64,000 nucleotides of DNA from Paenibacillus sp. FSL H3-0469 (GTDB lineage Bacteria; Bacillota; Bacilli; Paenibacillales; Paenibacillaceae): the NCBI RefSeq assembly GCF_038051945.1, contig NZ_CP150302.1, positions 2,294,001 to 2,358,000 on the forward strand, read 5' to 3'. Positions 1 to 8,249 of the stretch are shown one piece after another. The notes beneath the pieces were generated by a model. That model made no database searches. It saw only the letters and a list, made by a program, of their open reading frames with translations, and was not told where the DNA came from. Numbering within the stretch: position 1 is the stretch's first letter; each line of letters opens with the position of its first letter. The translations under genes and the position numbers were made by a program.

Positions 1-425
1 ACATCGAGGCCCCCGGCGCAGTCATCGCTGGCGGGACCCCGCTGGACGACGCCGTAGCATTCGCTCAGTGGCAGGCGGCGCAGCGGCTGGTGGAGCGCGG
101 TGCGCAGCCTGCGCTATGGCACGCGGCGGCGCTCGGTCTGCTTGATGCGATGGAGGCACACTTCACCGGACATCCGCTCCCGCGCCGCTACCCTTGGGGC
201 GCAAGCTCCGCTTCAGCAGCACCAGACGAGGTTAACGTCGCGTTCTGGTGCGCCTGCCACGGCGGACAGCGTGCCGCCGCCGAATTCCTGCTCGCCCAAG
301 GAGCCGAGCTGAGTTGGCCTTCCCCATGGGACGGCCTCACTCCCCTTGACGTGGCGAAGCGCAGCCATGCCACTGAACTGGCAGCATGGCTTGAGAGCCT
401 GGGTGCCCAGTCCGCCCATCTGTAA
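1..425 (+). CDS. Ankyrin-repeat protein, 3' fragment
   Basis: The reading frame is open from the first full codon at position 3 to a TAA at 423-425, so the start lies outside the window and at least 140 residues are visible. Two ankyrin-like signatures can be read: a TPLDDA segment followed by RLVERGA near the left edge, and GLTPLDVAKRSHATELAAWL near the C-terminus, both with the helix-turn-helix spacing of ankyrin repeats. Ankyrin repeats normally mediate protein-protein contacts, so no enzymatic role can be inferred. A GTG at 90 is only an internal codon, because the same frame continues upstream. A hairpin follows the stop codon. Confidence 0.7.
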   Translation, partial: IEAPGAVIAGGTPLDDAVAFAQWQAAQRLVERGAQPALWHAAALGLLDAMEAHFTGHPLPRRYPWGASSASAAPDEVNVAFWCACHGGQRAAAEFLLAQGAELSWPSPWDGLTPLDVAKRSHATELAAWLESLGAQSAHL

Positions 426-451
426 GTAGTGCGGGTGCATCAATGCTCCAC

Positions 452-482
452 AATCCGCCGGATGGATTACATTCGGCGGATT
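452..482 (+). terminator. Hairpin after the ankyrin gene
   Basis: The arms AATCCGCCG (452-460) and CGGCGGATT (474-482) are perfectly complementary across a 13-nt loop. An outer GTGCAT / ATGCAC pair can extend the structure. No U-tract follows, so termination is uncertain. The loop and right arm contain GATTACATTCGGC, which also occurs in every intact unit of the tandem array at 31811-32040. Confidence 0.4.
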
Positions 483-615
483 CAAGGGCACTTATGCACC
501 TCATTCCCGCTCCACGCCCACTTTCACCCTCACCAAAGGGATTTATGCTGTTAGTGTTAACCGTGGACACCCGTTAAGAGAATAGAGATAATTAGTTTAA
601 CGAGGAGGTGTCCCC

Positions 616-912
616 ATGAGTGGAACACGGAGAAGCTACAATGAAGAATACAAAAGACAGACCGTCAAGTACATCCAGGAGCAGACGAAAACGGTAGCGG
701 AATTGGCCCTGGAGCTGGACATCCCCGCCAAAACGTTGCATAAATGGCTAGGACAGTATCGGCAGTTTGAGAATGAGCCCATCATTACTCCAGACAAATA
801 CAGAGAGCTGGAACGTCAACTGAAGGAGAGGGAGCGAGAGCTCGCAGACCTGACCGAAGAGATGGCCATCCTAAAAAAAGCAGTGCACATCTTCAGCAAC
901 CCAAAGAACTGA
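616..912 (+). CDS. IS3-family OrfA (transposase HTH subunit)
   Basis: The product is 98 residues. The N-terminal half is the helix-turn-helix that binds the IS ends (SYNEEYKRQTVKYI, then a TLHKWLGQYR segment). The C-terminal half is a leucine-zipper-like coiled coil (LERQLKERERELADL). A GAGGAGG ribosome-binding site lies about 8 nt upstream of the ATG. A run of seven A followed by G at 873-880 is a classic -1 slippery site. After a -1 shift the frame stays open from 879 straight into orfB, predicting a fused OrfAB of about 388 residues, which is the active transposase form in this family. Confidence 0.9.
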   Translation: MSGTRRSYNEEYKRQTVKYIQEQTKTVAELALELDIPAKTLHKWLGQYRQFENEPIITPDKYRELERQLKERERELADLTEEMAILKKAVHIFSNPKN

Positions 913-950
913 GATTTCAGCTTATTGAAGATCATCGCTCCGAGTTCCCT

Positions 951-1781
951 GTGGAGAAGATGTGCCGTGTCTTTCAGGTGTCCCGGAGCGGTTATTACAA
1001 ATGGAGAACAGCAGAACCTAGCCCCCAAGCCACCCGCAAAGCGTTGCTATTAAAGCGGATAGCCTATCATTTCCATGACTCTAAGGGTCGCTATGGCAGT
1101 CCCAAAATCAAGGTTCTCCTCGAACGTGAAGGGCACCGGGTCAGTGAACGCACCGTAGGAAAGTATATGAAGGAACTCGGTCTGCGCTCTTGTGTCGCGA
1201 AACGATTTCGGGTATGCACCACCGACTCCAACCATCCGTTACCCATTGCCCCCAACCTGTTGAACCAGCAATTTCACACGGAAAAGCCGAACCAGACGTG
1301 GGTGGCGGATATCACCTACATTCCCTGCCGGGAAGGACGGATGTACTTGGCGAGCGTACTGGACCTGTGTACCCGGGAGATTGTCGGCTGGCGGCTTAGC
1401 GACCGGATGACCACTGACCTCGTACAAGGCGCTCTGGACGCTGCTTATCAGGCCAAACGCCCCGGGAAGGGCTTGATTCATCATTCGGATCGGGGCTCCC
1501 AGTACGCCTCTGCAGACTACCGGGAACGCCTAAAGTCGTACCAGATGACTGCAAGCATGAGCCGCAAAGGAAACTGTTATGATAACGCCTGTATCGAATC
1601 GTTTCACAGCCTCTTAAAAAAAGAGTTGGTGTACTGGAATCGATTTAAAACGAAGCAACAGGCGTATGATGCCATCTTCCAGTACATTGAATTTTTCTAC
1701 AACCGCAAACGAATCCATGGGGCGCTGGGTTACGTTTCTCCGGTTCAGTTTGCAGCCACATTTAAGCGAAAAACGATGTAG
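951..1781 (+). CDS. IS3-family OrfB (DDE transposase, rve domain)
   Basis: The product is a 276-residue integrase-type catalytic domain. An N-terminal HTH_21-like segment (SRSGYYKWR) is followed by the three acidic positions of the DDE triad: D in WVADITYIP, D in HHSDRGSQYAS, and E in NACIESFHSLLKKE. The C-terminal NRKRIHGALGYVSPVQF is typical of IS3 transposases. The gene has no convincing ribosome-binding site of its own at the GTG at 951. It is most likely expressed as OrfAB by -1 frameshifting at 873-880. No internal stop or truncation is visible, so the element appears intact. Confidence 0.9.
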   Translation: MEKMCRVFQVSRSGYYKWRTAEPSPQATRKALLLKRIAYHFHDSKGRYGSPKIKVLLEREGHRVSERTVGKYMKELGLRSCVAKRFRVCTTDSNHPLPIAPNLLNQQFHTEKPNQTWVADITYIPCREGRMYLASVLDLCTREIVGWRLSDRMTTDLVQGALDAAYQAKRPGKGLIHHSDRGSQYASADYRERLKSYQMTASMSRKGNCYDNACIESFHSLLKKELVYWNRFKTKQQAYDAIFQYIEFFYNRKRIHGALGYVSPVQFAATFKRKTM

Positions 1782-1810
1782 TTGTTGTCTACTTTCTTGA
1801 CAGGAGTCCA

Positions 1811-2150
1811 TTATCCCTCTAATCTCCTCATTCTGCCCACTTTCACCCTCACCAAAGGGATTTATCCCTCTAATTTACTCATTCCGCCCACTTTCACCCT
1901 CACCAAAGGGATTTATCCCTCTCATTTCCTCATCCTGCCCACCTCCACCTTCACCAAGGGGATTTATCCCTCTCATTTCCTCATTCTGCCCACCTCCACC
2001 TTCACCAAGGGGATTTATCCCTCTCATCTCCTCATCCTGCCCACTTTCACCCTCACCAAAGGGATTTATCCCTCTCATTTCCTCATCCTGCCCACCTCCA
2101 CCTTCACCAAGGGGATTTATCCCTCTCATCTCCTCATCTACTCATCTAGC
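1811..2150. repeat. Tandem array 1, 51-bp units
   Basis: TTATCCCTCT recurs at 1811, 1862, 1913, 1964, 2015, 2066 and 2117, always 51 bp apart. A further partial unit lies at about 515-546, on the other side of the insertion sequence. Units come in two types that differ in the middle (actttcaccctcaccaaa versus acctccaccttcaccaag), in the order A A B B A B. Each junction carries the small palindrome AGGGAT-TT-ATCCCT. Because 51 is 17 codons, repetitive open frames exist on both strands, but nothing indicates they are genes. The array starts just beyond the terminator of the minus-strand serine hydrolase gene. Confidence 0.9.
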
Positions 2151-2190
2151 CCCATGCCTGCCCTTATACGGATTGGCAGCCTATAACGAA

Positions 2191-2217
2191 ACAGGACCGG
2201 CCCAAGGCCGGTCCTGT
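2191..2217 (-). terminator. Terminator of the serine hydrolase gene
   Basis: The 12-bp arms ACAGGACCGGCC and GGCCGGTCCTGT are perfect and separated by CAA. On the minus strand they are followed by TTTCGTTATA. The hairpin lies 57 bp beyond the stop codon of the gene at 2274-4391. Confidence 0.75.
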
Positions 2218-2273
2218 CATTGTTTATCCCGGAAGCTGCCCATCGGGACAGCCTCCCTCCAACCACCTTTAGC

Positions 2274-4391
2274 TTACTTCCCTCCGTCCCCAGCCTGCTG
2301 CGACAGCTTGGCGACGATCTGGTCGATCGGGTTCGTGAACAACGCATACAGGATGGCGGCGTTCTCCTTTTTGCTCAGCGCGGCTCTGGACTTGTAGTCC
2401 ACAGCGCCCTTGGCATCCGGCTTGAAGTCCGGTCCGTACAGGCCCAGGGCGACGGCCATTTTCACTGCGGGAACTGCCCATTTATCGGTGTTTCCGGCCA
2501 GCTTCACCTTCTGGAACAGCTTATCCGGGTACTGCGCAGTGTACATTCTCCAGATCATGACTGCCGCCTCCTGACGCGAGATGACCCGGTCCGGCTGGAA
2601 CTCTCCGCTAGCCGTTCCTTCAATCATTCCCAGCTCAACAGCCTGCTGGATGTAAGCGGCATCGGGATGGCCCTGCAGATCCGGGAAGGCCAGCTTCTCA
2701 GTAGTGCTTCCTTTGAGCCCGCTGCTCTCCATCATCAGTCGCACATACTGGGCGCGCGTAACGCCTGCCTCAGGCTGGAAGCTCAGCGTGGCATCATTCG
2801 TCAGATACCCCAGCGACTGGAGCATCTGCACCGGAGTGGCATAAGGATGGCTCGCGGGAACGTCGGCATAACCAACGCCGTCCGGCCCCTTCTGGGCATA
2901 ACTGAACGGATTGAGGTAAGGCTCCTTCATATACGCGCTTTGTCCGTCTGCTTTCATGGCGAAGCCCGTTAATTTGCCGGTCAGCTCATCCTTGAACAGA
3001 TTATCATCTATCTGGATCAGCTTGCGGGAACCCAGGAAAGCATCATTAATCGTTAGCGCACCATTCTGCACAGACACTGTAGACACCAGACTCTTGATAC
3101 GGAGATCCGCATAGTAGCCGGTGAATACCCTCAGTGCATCAGCGCTCATCGGCTTGTAAGCATCCAGCTTCACCGGTGCGGCATATTGCGGGAAGAATGT
3201 CTGGATAAAGGCCGGGTAGAACAGCTCACGCAGTGTACTTTGCTGATTATAGCCAATGAACACCCCGGTATTCTGCTCGGGAATAAGAAACATATAAGAG
3301 CTGAATCCAATCAAATCACCGGCCTTGGTGATAATCTTGGGGCTGCTGCCGGCTCCGGGAAGCTGTATAGGCGCCTCGAAACCATAGGTAGTATTCGGCA
3401 GCAAGGGATGGATAGCAGAACGGTATTCCTCCATCGATTGTACAGTGTCCGCCTTCAGAATGCGGTTATTGTCAACCGCTCCCCCGTTCAGAAAAGCCGT
3501 CATGAACTTGGCAACATCATCGCCGGTGGACAACATGCCGCCATGCGGCATCACGGTTGGCGTCACGTTGTAGAGATCAACCTCTTTGCCCGTGGCGTCA
3601 TAGGCTGTAGCAAGATTGTCCTTCAGCTTGCCTTCCAGCAGGAAGCCGCTTGAACCCATCTTCAGCGGGGCGAAGACATGCTGCTGCATATAATCCTCGT
3701 AAGGCATGCCGCTTGCCTTCTCCACTACCAGACCGAGCAGCAGTGAAGCGAAGTTGTCATACATGTAGGAAGTACCCGGCTCACGCACCACCGGCGGCAT
3801 ATGTTTCACCACATAATCCTCAATCGACACCTTGGTGGTGAAATCCTGGTTGATATCCTCCGGCAGCGGGTCCTGGATACGGAAGCCGGTGGTGTGGCTC
3901 AGCAGATCCCCCACAGTTACCGGAACCCCGAAGGGGTTGTCGAAGGCCATCGGACCGGTATAAGTCTGGAAATCCGCTTTCAAATCCAGCTTGCCTTGCT
4001 CAACGAGCTGCATGGCGGCAGTCGCAGTGAAGGTTTTGGATACCGAGGCCAGACGGAAGACGGTTTTGTCAGGGTCTACCTTACTTTTGGCAGCCTTATC
4101 CGCAAATCCGAAGCCTTCTTCGATAACCGTCTTGCCATCCTTCACCATTACCACAACCGCACCGGATAGCTGCGCTTTCACCGCATCCGAACTGAAGAAT
4201 TGCTTGAGGAAGGCCGCAGCATTCTCTGTTGTCAGCGGCTTGGCCGCTGCAGTGGCAGCTGCCGGAGCGGTAGAAGCAGGGGGAACGGCGGCGGCCTGAA
4301 CAGCCGGAGCCGTAAGTGTCAGAACCAGTGCAGCCGAAAGCATGGTCCTCGTCCAAAAGGCAGAGCGGCGGCGCAACAATGATAATTTCAT
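2274..4391 (-). CDS. SLH-anchored serine hydrolase (beta-lactamase / DD-peptidase fold)
   Basis: The product is 705 residues with an N-terminal signal peptide (basic RRR, a hydrophobic stretch, AxA-type cleavage near residue 33). Residues of about 60-400 form the class-C beta-lactamase-like fold (PF00144): nucleophile motif S116-V-S-K119 and Y211-D-N213. A central region of about 400-500 residues precedes three S-layer-homology domains in the last 200 residues (recognisable TRAQYVRLM, SRQEAAVMIWRM and SKKENAAIL elements). It is therefore probably exported and held at the cell wall. The family includes esterases, D-aminopeptidases and DD-peptidases, and the substrate cannot be told. The ATG is preceded by TGGAGTGA. 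It appears monocistronic, with its own terminator. Confidence 0.88.
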   Translation of the reverse strand: MKLSLLRRRSAFWTRTMLSAALVLTLTAPAVQAAAVPPASTAPAAATAAAKPLTTENAAAFLKQFFSSDAVKAQLSGAVVVMVKDGKTVIEEGFGFADKAAKSKVDPDKTVFRLASVSKTFTATAAMQLVEQGKLDLKADFQTYTGPMAFDNPFGVPVTVGDLLSHTTGFRIQDPLPEDINQDFTTKVSIEDYVVKHMPPVVREPGTSYMYDNFASLLLGLVVEKASGMPYEDYMQQHVFAPLKMGSSGFLLEGKLKDNLATAYDATGKEVDLYNVTPTVMPHGGMLSTGDDVAKFMTAFLNGGAVDNNRILKADTVQSMEEYRSAIHPLLPNTTYGFEAPIQLPGAGSSPKIITKAGDLIGFSSYMFLIPEQNTGVFIGYNQQSTLRELFYPAFIQTFFPQYAAPVKLDAYKPMSADALRVFTGYYADLRIKSLVSTVSVQNGALTINDAFLGSRKLIQIDDNLFKDELTGKLTGFAMKADGQSAYMKEPYLNPFSYAQKGPDGVGYADVPASHPYATPVQMLQSLGYLTNDATLSFQPEAGVTRAQYVRLMMESSGLKGSTTEKLAFPDLQGHPDAAYIQQAVELGMIEGTASGEFQPDRVISRQEAAVMIWRMYTAQYPDKLFQKVKLAGNTDKWAVPAVKMAVALGLYGPDFKPDAKGAVDYKSRAALSKKENAAILYALFTNPIDQIVAKLSQQAGDGGK

Positions 4392-4456
4392 TCAATTCAC
4401 TCCATTTCCATAGAATAACACGCACAGTGATAATACGTCTTATCCTGGAAATAGGT

Positions 4457-5848
4457 TCATTTAAATCGCAGCACCTCTTCCATCTTCTTCAGCTTTCTGT
4501 AGATTACCGACCGGTCAACGTTCAAGCGCTTGGCCGCCTCCGTCCCGTTCCCGGCACAATCCTGCAGCACTTTTTTGATATAATGGCCCTCCGCTACGGC
4601 AGTGAAATCCTTCAGGGTGGAGAGCTGGTGCTTATTCTTCTCAATAAAATGGTCGAGGGAGAACCAGTCGCCGATCTGCTCTTCCTCTTGCATACTCTGG
4701 CCCACATGCCCGGTTACAACCAGTCTCTCGATGTAATTCCTTAGCTCTCTCACGTTCCCATGCCAAGGCTCGTTCAGCATCTTGTCGAACTCTTCGGCAC
4801 TGAGCACATATTTCTTGCCGTACATTTCATTGAAGCTGGCGATGAAGCTGGAGATTAACCCTACCAGATCCAGCTTGCGGTTGCGCAGCGGCGGGATATG
4901 AATCGGAATCACATTAATCCGGTAATACAGATCTTCGCGGAACAGCCCCTTCTTAACCAGACTCCACAGATCCCGGTTGGTGGCTGCGATCACGCGGCAA
5001 TGGACCGGAATATTTGTAATCCCGCCCACGCGTCTCACTTCATTATTTTCAAGCACCCGTAATAACTTGGCCTGCATCTCCATCGGCAAATCGGCAATCT
5101 CATCAAGGAACAGCACGCCGCCATTCGCAATTTCGATCATTCCGGCCTTGACCTCCGTCTGTCCCTCAAGCACGCCCTTCTCGTACCCGAACAATTCATA
5201 TTCAAAAAGAGCCGGAGCAATCGCAGCGCAGTTAATCGGAATGAACGGCCCCTTCCACTTCTCGCTCTTCAGATGGATGTACTTGGCGATCACCTCTTTG
5301 CCCGTCCCGGACTCGCCGTAGATCAGCACCTTGCTGTCATAAGACGCAATCTGGTTACAGACCTTGATAATCTGCTTCATCGCCAGACTCTCAGCCACGA
5401 TCCCCTTCTTCTTCTCCGCCGCCATACCGCCTAACTGCTTATGGATCTGCTGGGCGACAGGCACATTTGCTTCATAATAGTTCTGCTCCTGGCTGAATTC
5501 ATTGGAGGTGGTAACGACCAGCTGTACCTCCCCGTCCTTGTCCAGAATAGGAATCGCTGACGAAAAGACATGGAAGCCTCTGGAGGTATTGACGGTCCGG
5601 GATACCTTCTGCTTAGTCGCGATAGCCTCCATCGTGATGGAATGGCCGTAGTAGCCCGCCTTTACCAGATCCTGGACGTTAGCCTTAAGCAGCTCCTCCA
5701 GATGGATACCGATGGTTAGCGCGGTGAATTCATTGGAAATCAGGATATTCCCGTTCTGATCGGTAACAAATAACGTAGACGGATATTCTTCCACGAATTC
5801 GTCGATTGAGGGTTTATGGGTGTTTTTGTTTTTTTTGGTCACATTCAT
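4457..5848 (-). CDS. PAS-AAA+-Fis regulator, NtrC-like but with degenerate GAFTGA loop
   Basis: The product is 463 residues. A PAS-like sensor occupies about residues 17-115, the AAA+ domain about 150-390, and a Fis-type helix-turn-helix the C-terminus (NGTEAAKRLNVDRSVIYRKL). Walker A is GESGTGKE at 178-185 and Walker B is LFLDE at 246-250, so ATP binding looks intact. The loop that contacts sigma-54, normally GAFTGA, reads GVLEGQ at 225-230. This suggests it is not a standard sigma-54 activator and may act TyrR-like on sigma-A promoters. It lies just downstream of the flavoprotein, transporter and CoA-transferase genes and probably controls them. An AGGA sits close before the ATG. Confidence 0.85.
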   Translation of the reverse strand: MNVTKKNKNTHKPSIDEFVEEYPSTLFVTDQNGNILISNEFTALTIGIHLEELLKANVQDLVKAGYYGHSITMEAIATKQKVSRTVNTSRGFHVFSSAIPILDKDGEVQLVVTTSNEFSQEQNYYEANVPVAQQIHKQLGGMAAEKKKGIVAESLAMKQIIKVCNQIASYDSKVLIYGESGTGKEVIAKYIHLKSEKWKGPFIPINCAAIAPALFEYELFGYEKGVLEGQTEVKAGMIEIANGGVLFLDEIADLPMEMQAKLLRVLENNEVRRVGGITNIPVHCRVIAATNRDLWSLVKKGLFREDLYYRINVIPIHIPPLRNRKLDLVGLISSFIASFNEMYGKKYVLSAEEFDKMLNEPWHGNVRELRNYIERLVVTGHVGQSMQEEEQIGDWFSLDHFIEKNKHQLSTLKDFTAVAEGHYIKKVLQDCAGNGTEAAKRLNVDRSVIYRKLKKMEEVLRFK

Positions 5849-5953
5849 CAGTCCTATACCATAATATGGACGCTTACATTCCGGCTAGACAAAAAGCCAA
5901 ACCGCATCATTATATAAATGATACCATTTGGCTAATGGTTAGCAAAACCTTAA

Positions 5954-6907
5954 TTAGGCATGTGCTACAGCTTCAAAGGTTACTTTGCCCATCTTGTCCA
6001 TGACTTCCTGCGCCTCAGCGAACATAGTGGTAATCATCTCTTCCACGGTGGTAATCTTGTTGACCATCCCGCAGATCTGTCCTGCCATTACGGAGCCGGT
6101 ATCGGTATCTCCTTCATATACAGCTCTGCGCAGCGAGCCGAGGCTTAAGCTCTCCAGCTCCTCACGTGATGCCTTCTCATTCTCCATTCTGAGGAATTCG
6201 GCAATCATGCTGTTCTTAATGCTTCTTACCGGACCGCCCAGGCTGCGGCCAGTTACGGTTGTGCTGGTATCATCGGCGTTGATGACCGCCAGCTTGAAGT
6301 TCTCATGTGTCGGGCATTCCACAGTCGCTAGGAACCGTGTTCCAACCTGAACACCCTGGGCTCCGAGTGCAAAAGCAGCGGCAATCCCGCGTCCATCGGC
6401 AATCCCGCCGGCCCCGATTACCGGAATCGATACCGCGCTGGCGACTTGCGGCAGCAAGGCCATCGTCGTAGTTTCACCAACATGTCCGCCAGCTTCCGTT
6501 CCCTCAGCTACAATCGCATCGACACCGAGCGCTTCCATTTTCTTGGCGATTTTGACGGAAGGCACGACCGGAATCACGATAATGCCATGTTCCTTCAGAA
6601 TCGGCATATATGGAGCAGGTGTACCTGCGCCTGTGGTTACGATCTTCACGCCTTCTTCGATGATAACCTGGATCAGTTCAGGAATATTGTTCATCATCAG
6701 CATCAGGTTAACGGCAAACGGCTTATCGGTGCTTGCTTTGGCCTTGCGGATCTCGTCACGGAGACGGTCGGCAGTGAAGCCGCCGGAGCCGATGATGCCC
6801 AGCCCGCCAGCGTTGGATACAGCGCCTACCAGCGGAGACACGGCAATCTGAGCCATACCGCCCTGGAAAATCGGATATTTAATTCCTAACAGTTGTGTAA
6901 TCGACAT
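5954..6907 (-). CDS. FabK-like enoyl-ACP reductase / nitronate monooxygenase-family flavoprotein
   Basis: The product is a 317-residue FMN-dependent TIM-barrel. The N-terminal YPIFQGGM, the central EGTEAGGH with the candidate catalytic His142, and the phosphate-binding PVIGAGGIADG are hallmarks of the FabK / 2-nitropropane dioxygenase family. From memory, overall wording is closest to the pneumococcal FabK type. Length fits FabK (about 320). A GGAGGT lies ahead of the ATG. It sits downstream of an OFA transporter and a CoA-transferase, so a catabolic oxidoreductase acting on a nitronate or enoyl thioester is as plausible as a role in fatty-acid synthesis. Confidence 0.8.
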   Translation of the reverse strand: MSITQLLGIKYPIFQGGMAQIAVSPLVGAVSNAGGLGIIGSGGFTADRLRDEIRKAKASTDKPFAVNLMLMMNNIPELIQVIIEEGVKIVTTGAGTPAPYMPILKEHGIIVIPVVPSVKIAKKMEALGVDAIVAEGTEAGGHVGETTTMALLPQVASAVSIPVIGAGGIADGRGIAAAFALGAQGVQVGTRFLATVECPTHENFKLAVINADDTSTTVTGRSLGGPVRSIKNSMIAEFLRMENEKASREELESLSLGSLRRAVYEGDTDTGSVMAGQICGMVNKITTVEEMITTMFAEAQEVMDKMGKVTFEAVAHA

Positions 6908-6942
6908 TATAATTACCTCCGTATATAAATTAATGTTGTATA

Positions 6943-6961
6943 TTTGAACTTCCGGCCGCTC
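6943..6961 (+). repeat. Short fragment of dispersed repeat family TTGGACTTCC
   Basis: TTGAACTTCCGGCCGCTCC matches the core TTGGACTTCCGGCCGCTGCC seen in longer copies near 10123, 21491 and 62371. It fills the gap between the flavoprotein start and the transporter stop. It is only 19 bp, so chance similarity is possible. Confidence 0.4.
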
Positions 6962-6962
6962 C

Positions 6963-8201
6963 TTAAGCCGCCTTAACCACTTCCGGCTCGGGCTTCTGCT
7001 TGTTCTCCATCGCTTTGTAGACGAAGGTTAAGGCGAAGCCGACCAGGGAGATGACCAGCGCGATGTAAAAAGCATTCGTGAAGTTGCCGTCATTGGCTGC
7101 CGCTACACTGCCGGCAATTCTCGGTCCGAAGAATGCGGCTCCCGAGTAGCCGATGAAGGTGACACCATAATTCACGCCGTAATATTTCATGCCGAATTTC
7201 TCACCGACAATGGACGGGAAGATGCCCATTGTTCCGCCGAAGCACAGGCCGATTCCGGCAATGGCGACAGCGAATCCGGCGACAGAAGAGGATAAAGCAA
7301 TGGTGAGCATCATCGCTGCAATGACCAGATAGATCATGAGCAGGCATTTCACGCGGCCGATTCTATCGGATACCGCACCCCAGAACACGCGGCCGAGACA
7401 GTTGCTCAGCGAGTACAGGCTGACGTACAGGGCTGCGGCGGCTGCGGTTAAGCCGAACATTTTTTGACCGATTACCGATGCATTCGCGGTTACCATCATA
7501 CCAGACAGGGCACCGATCAGGAACAGGCAGGCAATTACATAGAATAGTGGCTTCTTGATCATCTCGTTCCATGGTACATTCACTCCCGCCTTGGCTGCTC
7601 CGGTTACCGGAGGGGTCCAGCCTTCAGGAGCATAACCGGCTGGGGCAGGTTTGACGAGCAAGCCAAGCCCTAGAATAATCACCAGGAAAGCAACACCGAG
7701 TGTAATTAAGGCAGACTGTACGCCACCACTGGTGATCAGCGCATTAGCGATAGGAGCGATAGCGATGGTGCCGCCGCCATAACCGGCTGTAACGATCCCC
7801 GCTGCCAGCCCTCTTTTATCCGGAAAGAGCTTGACGCTATTCCCAATGGTCGAGGAATACACGATTCCCTGGCCAATCCCGGTAATGACACCATAAGTGA
7901 TATACAGCATCCAAGGTGCAGTAGCCAGCCCTGAGAGAATGAATCCAATCCCGAACATCGCCCCGCCGATGAAGACCGCCTTCTTAGCGCCCCCTTTATC
8001 CACAAGCTTACCGCCTAGGATCATCGGAATCGGGGAAATCGCTGCATTAATGGTAAAAGCAATCATAATATCCGGCATGCTCACGCTGAAAACCTTCGTT
8101 AATGGCAGTGCAAAAATACTAAAAGCATAAATCGCGCCTACACAGATGTTAATAATAGTTGAGGCAATGAGTATCCTCCAGCGGTTCAATTCTACGTTCA
8201 T
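6963..8201 (-). CDS. OFA-family MFS transporter (oxalate/formate antiporter type)
   Basis: The product is 412 residues with twelve hydrophobic segments. The opening (RWRILIASTIINICVGAIYAFSIF), the short loop GGKLVDKGGAKK between TM2 and TM3, and GYGGGTIAIAPIAN are characteristic of the oxalate/formate antiporter family, which moves small mono- or dicarboxylates across the membrane. The substrate is not visible in the sequence. The ATG follows AAAAGAGATGAGATC. It lies 48 bp after the CoA-transferase gene and 55 bp before the flavoprotein gene, in one orientation, so the three are probably co-transcribed. An imported carboxylate activated by the CoA-transferase would be a coherent pathway. Confidence 0.82.
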   Translation of the reverse strand: MNVELNRWRILIASTIINICVGAIYAFSIFALPLTKVFSVSMPDIMIAFTINAAISPIPMILGGKLVDKGGAKKAVFIGGAMFGIGFILSGLATAPWMLYITYGVITGIGQGIVYSSTIGNSVKLFPDKRGLAAGIVTAGYGGGTIAIAPIANALITSGGVQSALITLGVAFLVIILGLGLLVKPAPAGYAPEGWTPPVTGAAKAGVNVPWNEMIKKPLFYVIACLFLIGALSGMMVTANASVIGQKMFGLTAAAAALYVSLYSLSNCLGRVFWGAVSDRIGRVKCLLMIYLVIAAMMLTIALSSSVAGFAVAIAGIGLCFGGTMGIFPSIVGEKFGMKYYGVNYGVTFIGYSGAAFFGPRIAGSVAAANDGNFTNAFYIALVISLVGFALTFVYKAMENKQKPEPEVVKAA

Positions 8202-8249
8202 GATCTCATCTCTTTTCTGATATGGTTTATGAGTGCAGCTTGCTAATGC

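Larger units (their letters stand above)
564..1810 (+). mobile_element. IS3-family insertion sequence
   Basis: The element is about 1247 bp and carries orfA and orfB. Its ends are imperfect inverted repeats. The left end begins TGGACACCCGTTAAGA at 564, and the right end read inward from 1810 begins TGGACTCCTGTCAAGA, giving TG...CA termini as usual for the family. It is inserted into a 51-bp repeat array. TTAT occurs at 543-546 and again at 1811-1814, and joining the flanks at one TTAT restores the repeat exactly, so TTAT is the likely target duplication. That leaves 17 extra bases (547-563) between the left duplication and the inverted repeat. Confidence 0.9.

Noticed and set aside
1782..2186. 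Open frame with 17-residue repeats across array 1 (and the reverse-strand frame at 1875-2129)
   Set aside because: The frames exist on both strands only because the 51-bp period is a multiple of three. They carry no signal or domain, and the plus-strand frame begins at the IS end. Treated as non-coding repeat.
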